This document shows, one piece after another, positions 16,544 through 17,940 of a stretch of DNA of 17,940 bases; position 1 is the stretch's first letter, and each line of letters begins with the position of its first letter. The translations under genes and the position numbers were made by a program. Location of the stretch: NCBI GenBank assembly GCA_003232855.1, contig QIKC01000092.1, forward strand, positions 1-17,940. The letters run 5' to 3'. The notes beneath the pieces were generated by a model. The model did no database searches. It was not told where the DNA came from and saw nothing but the letters and a program-made list of their open reading frames with translations. Source of the stretch: Verrucomicrobiales bacterium. GTDB lineage: Bacteria > Verrucomicrobiota > Verrucomicrobiia > Verrucomicrobiales > DEV007.

Positions 16544-17940
16544 ATGATCCTCACCCCGGAAGAGATGGCCGCTGCAGAGGCTCAGCTCTTCGCCACCGGC
16601 GTCGAAGCCGAACCGCTCATGGATCGCGCCGGGCTCGGCATCGCCCGCGCCCTACAACAATTTTTCCCGACCCCGGGGACACTACTCACCTTCGTCGGCG
16701 ACGGCCACAACGGTGGCGACGCCTTGGTCGCCGCGCGACACCTCGCCGCAACCGGCTGGAAAATTCGCGTGCGCCTCGTCAGCGATCCCACCTCCCTGCG
16801 GCCTCTAACCGCCAAAAAATTCGAACAACTCGGCACTGCCGCAACCCTCTGGGACGGCAACCCCGAGGGAATCGACCAACGCCCGGCGCTCGTTCTCGAC
16901 GGCCTACTCGGCATCGGCGCCCACGGCGAACTGCGCCTCGCCTATCTGGCCGCTGCGCGACAAATCAATACACTACGGCGCACAGCAGGCGCCGCCGTGG
17001 CAGCCATCGACATCCCCTCCGGGCTCGACGGAACCACCGGCGTCCCCTATCCCGACGCGGTACACGCCGATTTCACCATCACCCTCGGCCACCCAAAAAG
17101 CGGCTTACTAGCCGATGCCGCCGCCGCCCACGTCGGCCGTATCGCCCTCGTGCCGCTACACGAAATCACACCCTGCGATGGCGACGGCGATCACACAGCG
17201 ACCCTCAACCTACCACACAGCAGCGCCCGCCCCCCTGCCCCGCGCCCCACCGATAGCCACAAAGGCAACGCCGGTCGCATCGGCATCATCGCCGGTTCGC
17301 CAGGCTTCACCGGCGCCGCAATTCTAGCCGCCACCGCCGCCCTACGCGGCGGCGGCGGTCTAGTGACACTATTCGCGCGGCGCGATAACTACCCAGCGTT
17401 GGCCGCCGCCGCACCCCCAGAAGTCATGGTGCGACCAATCGACAGCTACGCCGAAGTGGCGGCCTTCGAACTCGACGCCTTAGCCGTCGGCCCCGGGCTC
17501 AGCAGCGGCGATTGGGACGACGAAGTGCTCGACCTCATCCTGCACGACCCGCGCCCCATGGTTGTCGATGCCGACGCCCTCAATCTCCTCGCCCGCCACG
17601 GCACCGGCTTGATCGCCAAAGCGAGCGGCCCACGCCTGCTCACCCCGCACCCCGGCGAGATGGCCCGCCTCGACAATCGCGCAACGGAAAACCGCCGCAC
17701 GCGCGCAGAGACACTGGCCGCAAAAACCGCCTGCATCGTCCTGCTCAAAGGCGCGCTCACCGTCATCGCCACCCCCGACGATCGCCCCACCGTATTCAAC
17801 AGCACCGGCCATCCCGGCATGGCCACCGGCGGCGTCGGCGACACCCTCACCGGCCTATGCGCCGCCCTCGCCGCCAGCGGCCTCGACCTCTACCGCGCCG
17901 CCTGCTGCGGCGCCTGGCTCAACGGCCGCGCCGCCGAAAT
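16544..17940 (+). CDS. nnrDE: Bifunctional NAD(P)H-hydrate epimerase / ADP-dependent NAD(P)H-hydrate dehydratase (3' end outside window)
   Basis: This fusion repairs damaged NAD(P)H: the N-terminal part interconverts the R and S forms of NAD(P)HX, and the C-terminal part dehydrates S-NAD(P)HX using ADP. Seen in 465 codons: epimerase domain 1-205 with VGDGHNGGDALVAARHL (51-67), DGLLGIG (119-125) and AIDIPSGLDG (154-163); dehydratase domain from about 225 with SHKGNAGRIGIIAGSPG (238-254), AVGPGL (314-319), DADALNLL (342-349), LTPHPGEMARL (366-376), the KG pair (402-403) and GMATGGVGDTLTG (425-437), the nucleotide-binding GGxGD signature. Family members are about 490-510 residues, so only the last helix or so is missing at the window edge. 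ATG 16544 is supported by the conserved LTPEEM opening. It sits 8 bp after the amidase stop; no Shine-Dalgarno is visible. Very rich in GCC, CTC and GGC codons. Confidence 0.95.
   Translation, partial: MILTPEEMAAAEAQLFATGVEAEPLMDRAGLGIARALQQFFPTPGTLLTFVGDGHNGGDALVAARHLAATGWKIRVRLVSDPTSLRPLTAKKFEQLGTAATLWDGNPEGIDQRPALVLDGLLGIGAHGELRLAYLAAARQINTLRRTAGAAVAAIDIPSGLDGTTGVPYPDAVHADFTITLGHPKSGLLADAAAAHVGRIALVPLHEITPCDGDGDHTATLNLPHSSARPPAPRPTDSHKGNAGRIGIIAGSPGFTGAAILAATAALRGGGGLVTLFARRDNYPALAAAAPPEVMVRPIDSYAEVAAFELDALAVGPGLSSGDWDDEVLDLILHDPRPMVVDADALNLLARHGTGLIAKASGPRLLTPHPGEMARLDNRATENRRTRAETLAAKTACIVLLKGALTVIATPDDRPTVFNSTGHPGMATGGVGDTLTGLCAALAASGLDLYRAACCGAWLNGRAAE

Noticed and set aside
1..17940. 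CRISPR arrays, insertion sequences, transposases, phage genes, tRNA or rRNA genes
   Set aside because: Looked for regularly spaced repeats, terminal inverted repeats with a transposase, integrase motifs and clover-leaf or rRNA sequence; none seen.

Overview
The window reads as a GC-rich bacterial chromosome segment from the PVC superphylum, most likely Verrucomicrobiota, with Planctomycetota as the alternative. This rests on gene content, not on a marker gene. The signs are an ECF sigma factor of the type common in these phyla, next to a membrane Ser/Thr kinase carrying WD40-like repeats, next to a giant secreted LamG protein.

Minus strand, read right to left: a sigma factor (15731-15186), a Ser/Thr kinase with one membrane segment and about 14 WD40-like repeats (15124-11819), a 192-bp gap with nested inverted repeats, a secreted 675-residue protein (11626-9599), and 48 bp later a giant secreted-protein gene that starts at 9550 and runs off the left edge. 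Once two frameshifts are repaired, the giant gene gives about 3,180 codons inside the window with no other stop. Its order is: signal peptide, LamG, PA14, a long beta-rich region with a second LamG and two Asp/Asn-rich calcium-type loops, then a long alpha-helical region and a C-terminal beta region. By remembered motif order, the helical part and C terminus resemble the pore-forming and TcB-binding end of Tc toxin A subunits. Both frameshifts fall in the first LamG domain: one extra base near 8876, and a 10-bp tandem duplication at 8511-8530.

Plus strand, diverging from the sigma factor across 171 bp: an exported N-acetylmuramoyl-L-alanine amidase (15903-16535) and, 8 bp later, a bifunctional NAD(P)HX epimerase/dehydratase (16544 to the right edge, missing its end). 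These are ordinary housekeeping genes.

Working model (inference): the membrane kinase senses something through its propellers and controls the adjacent sigma factor, which turns on the two secreted-protein genes. The giant product would be a surface or released adhesin/toxin-like particle. No gene gap exceeds 300 bp. Long plus-strand open frames opposite the giant and 675-residue genes are antisense shadows.
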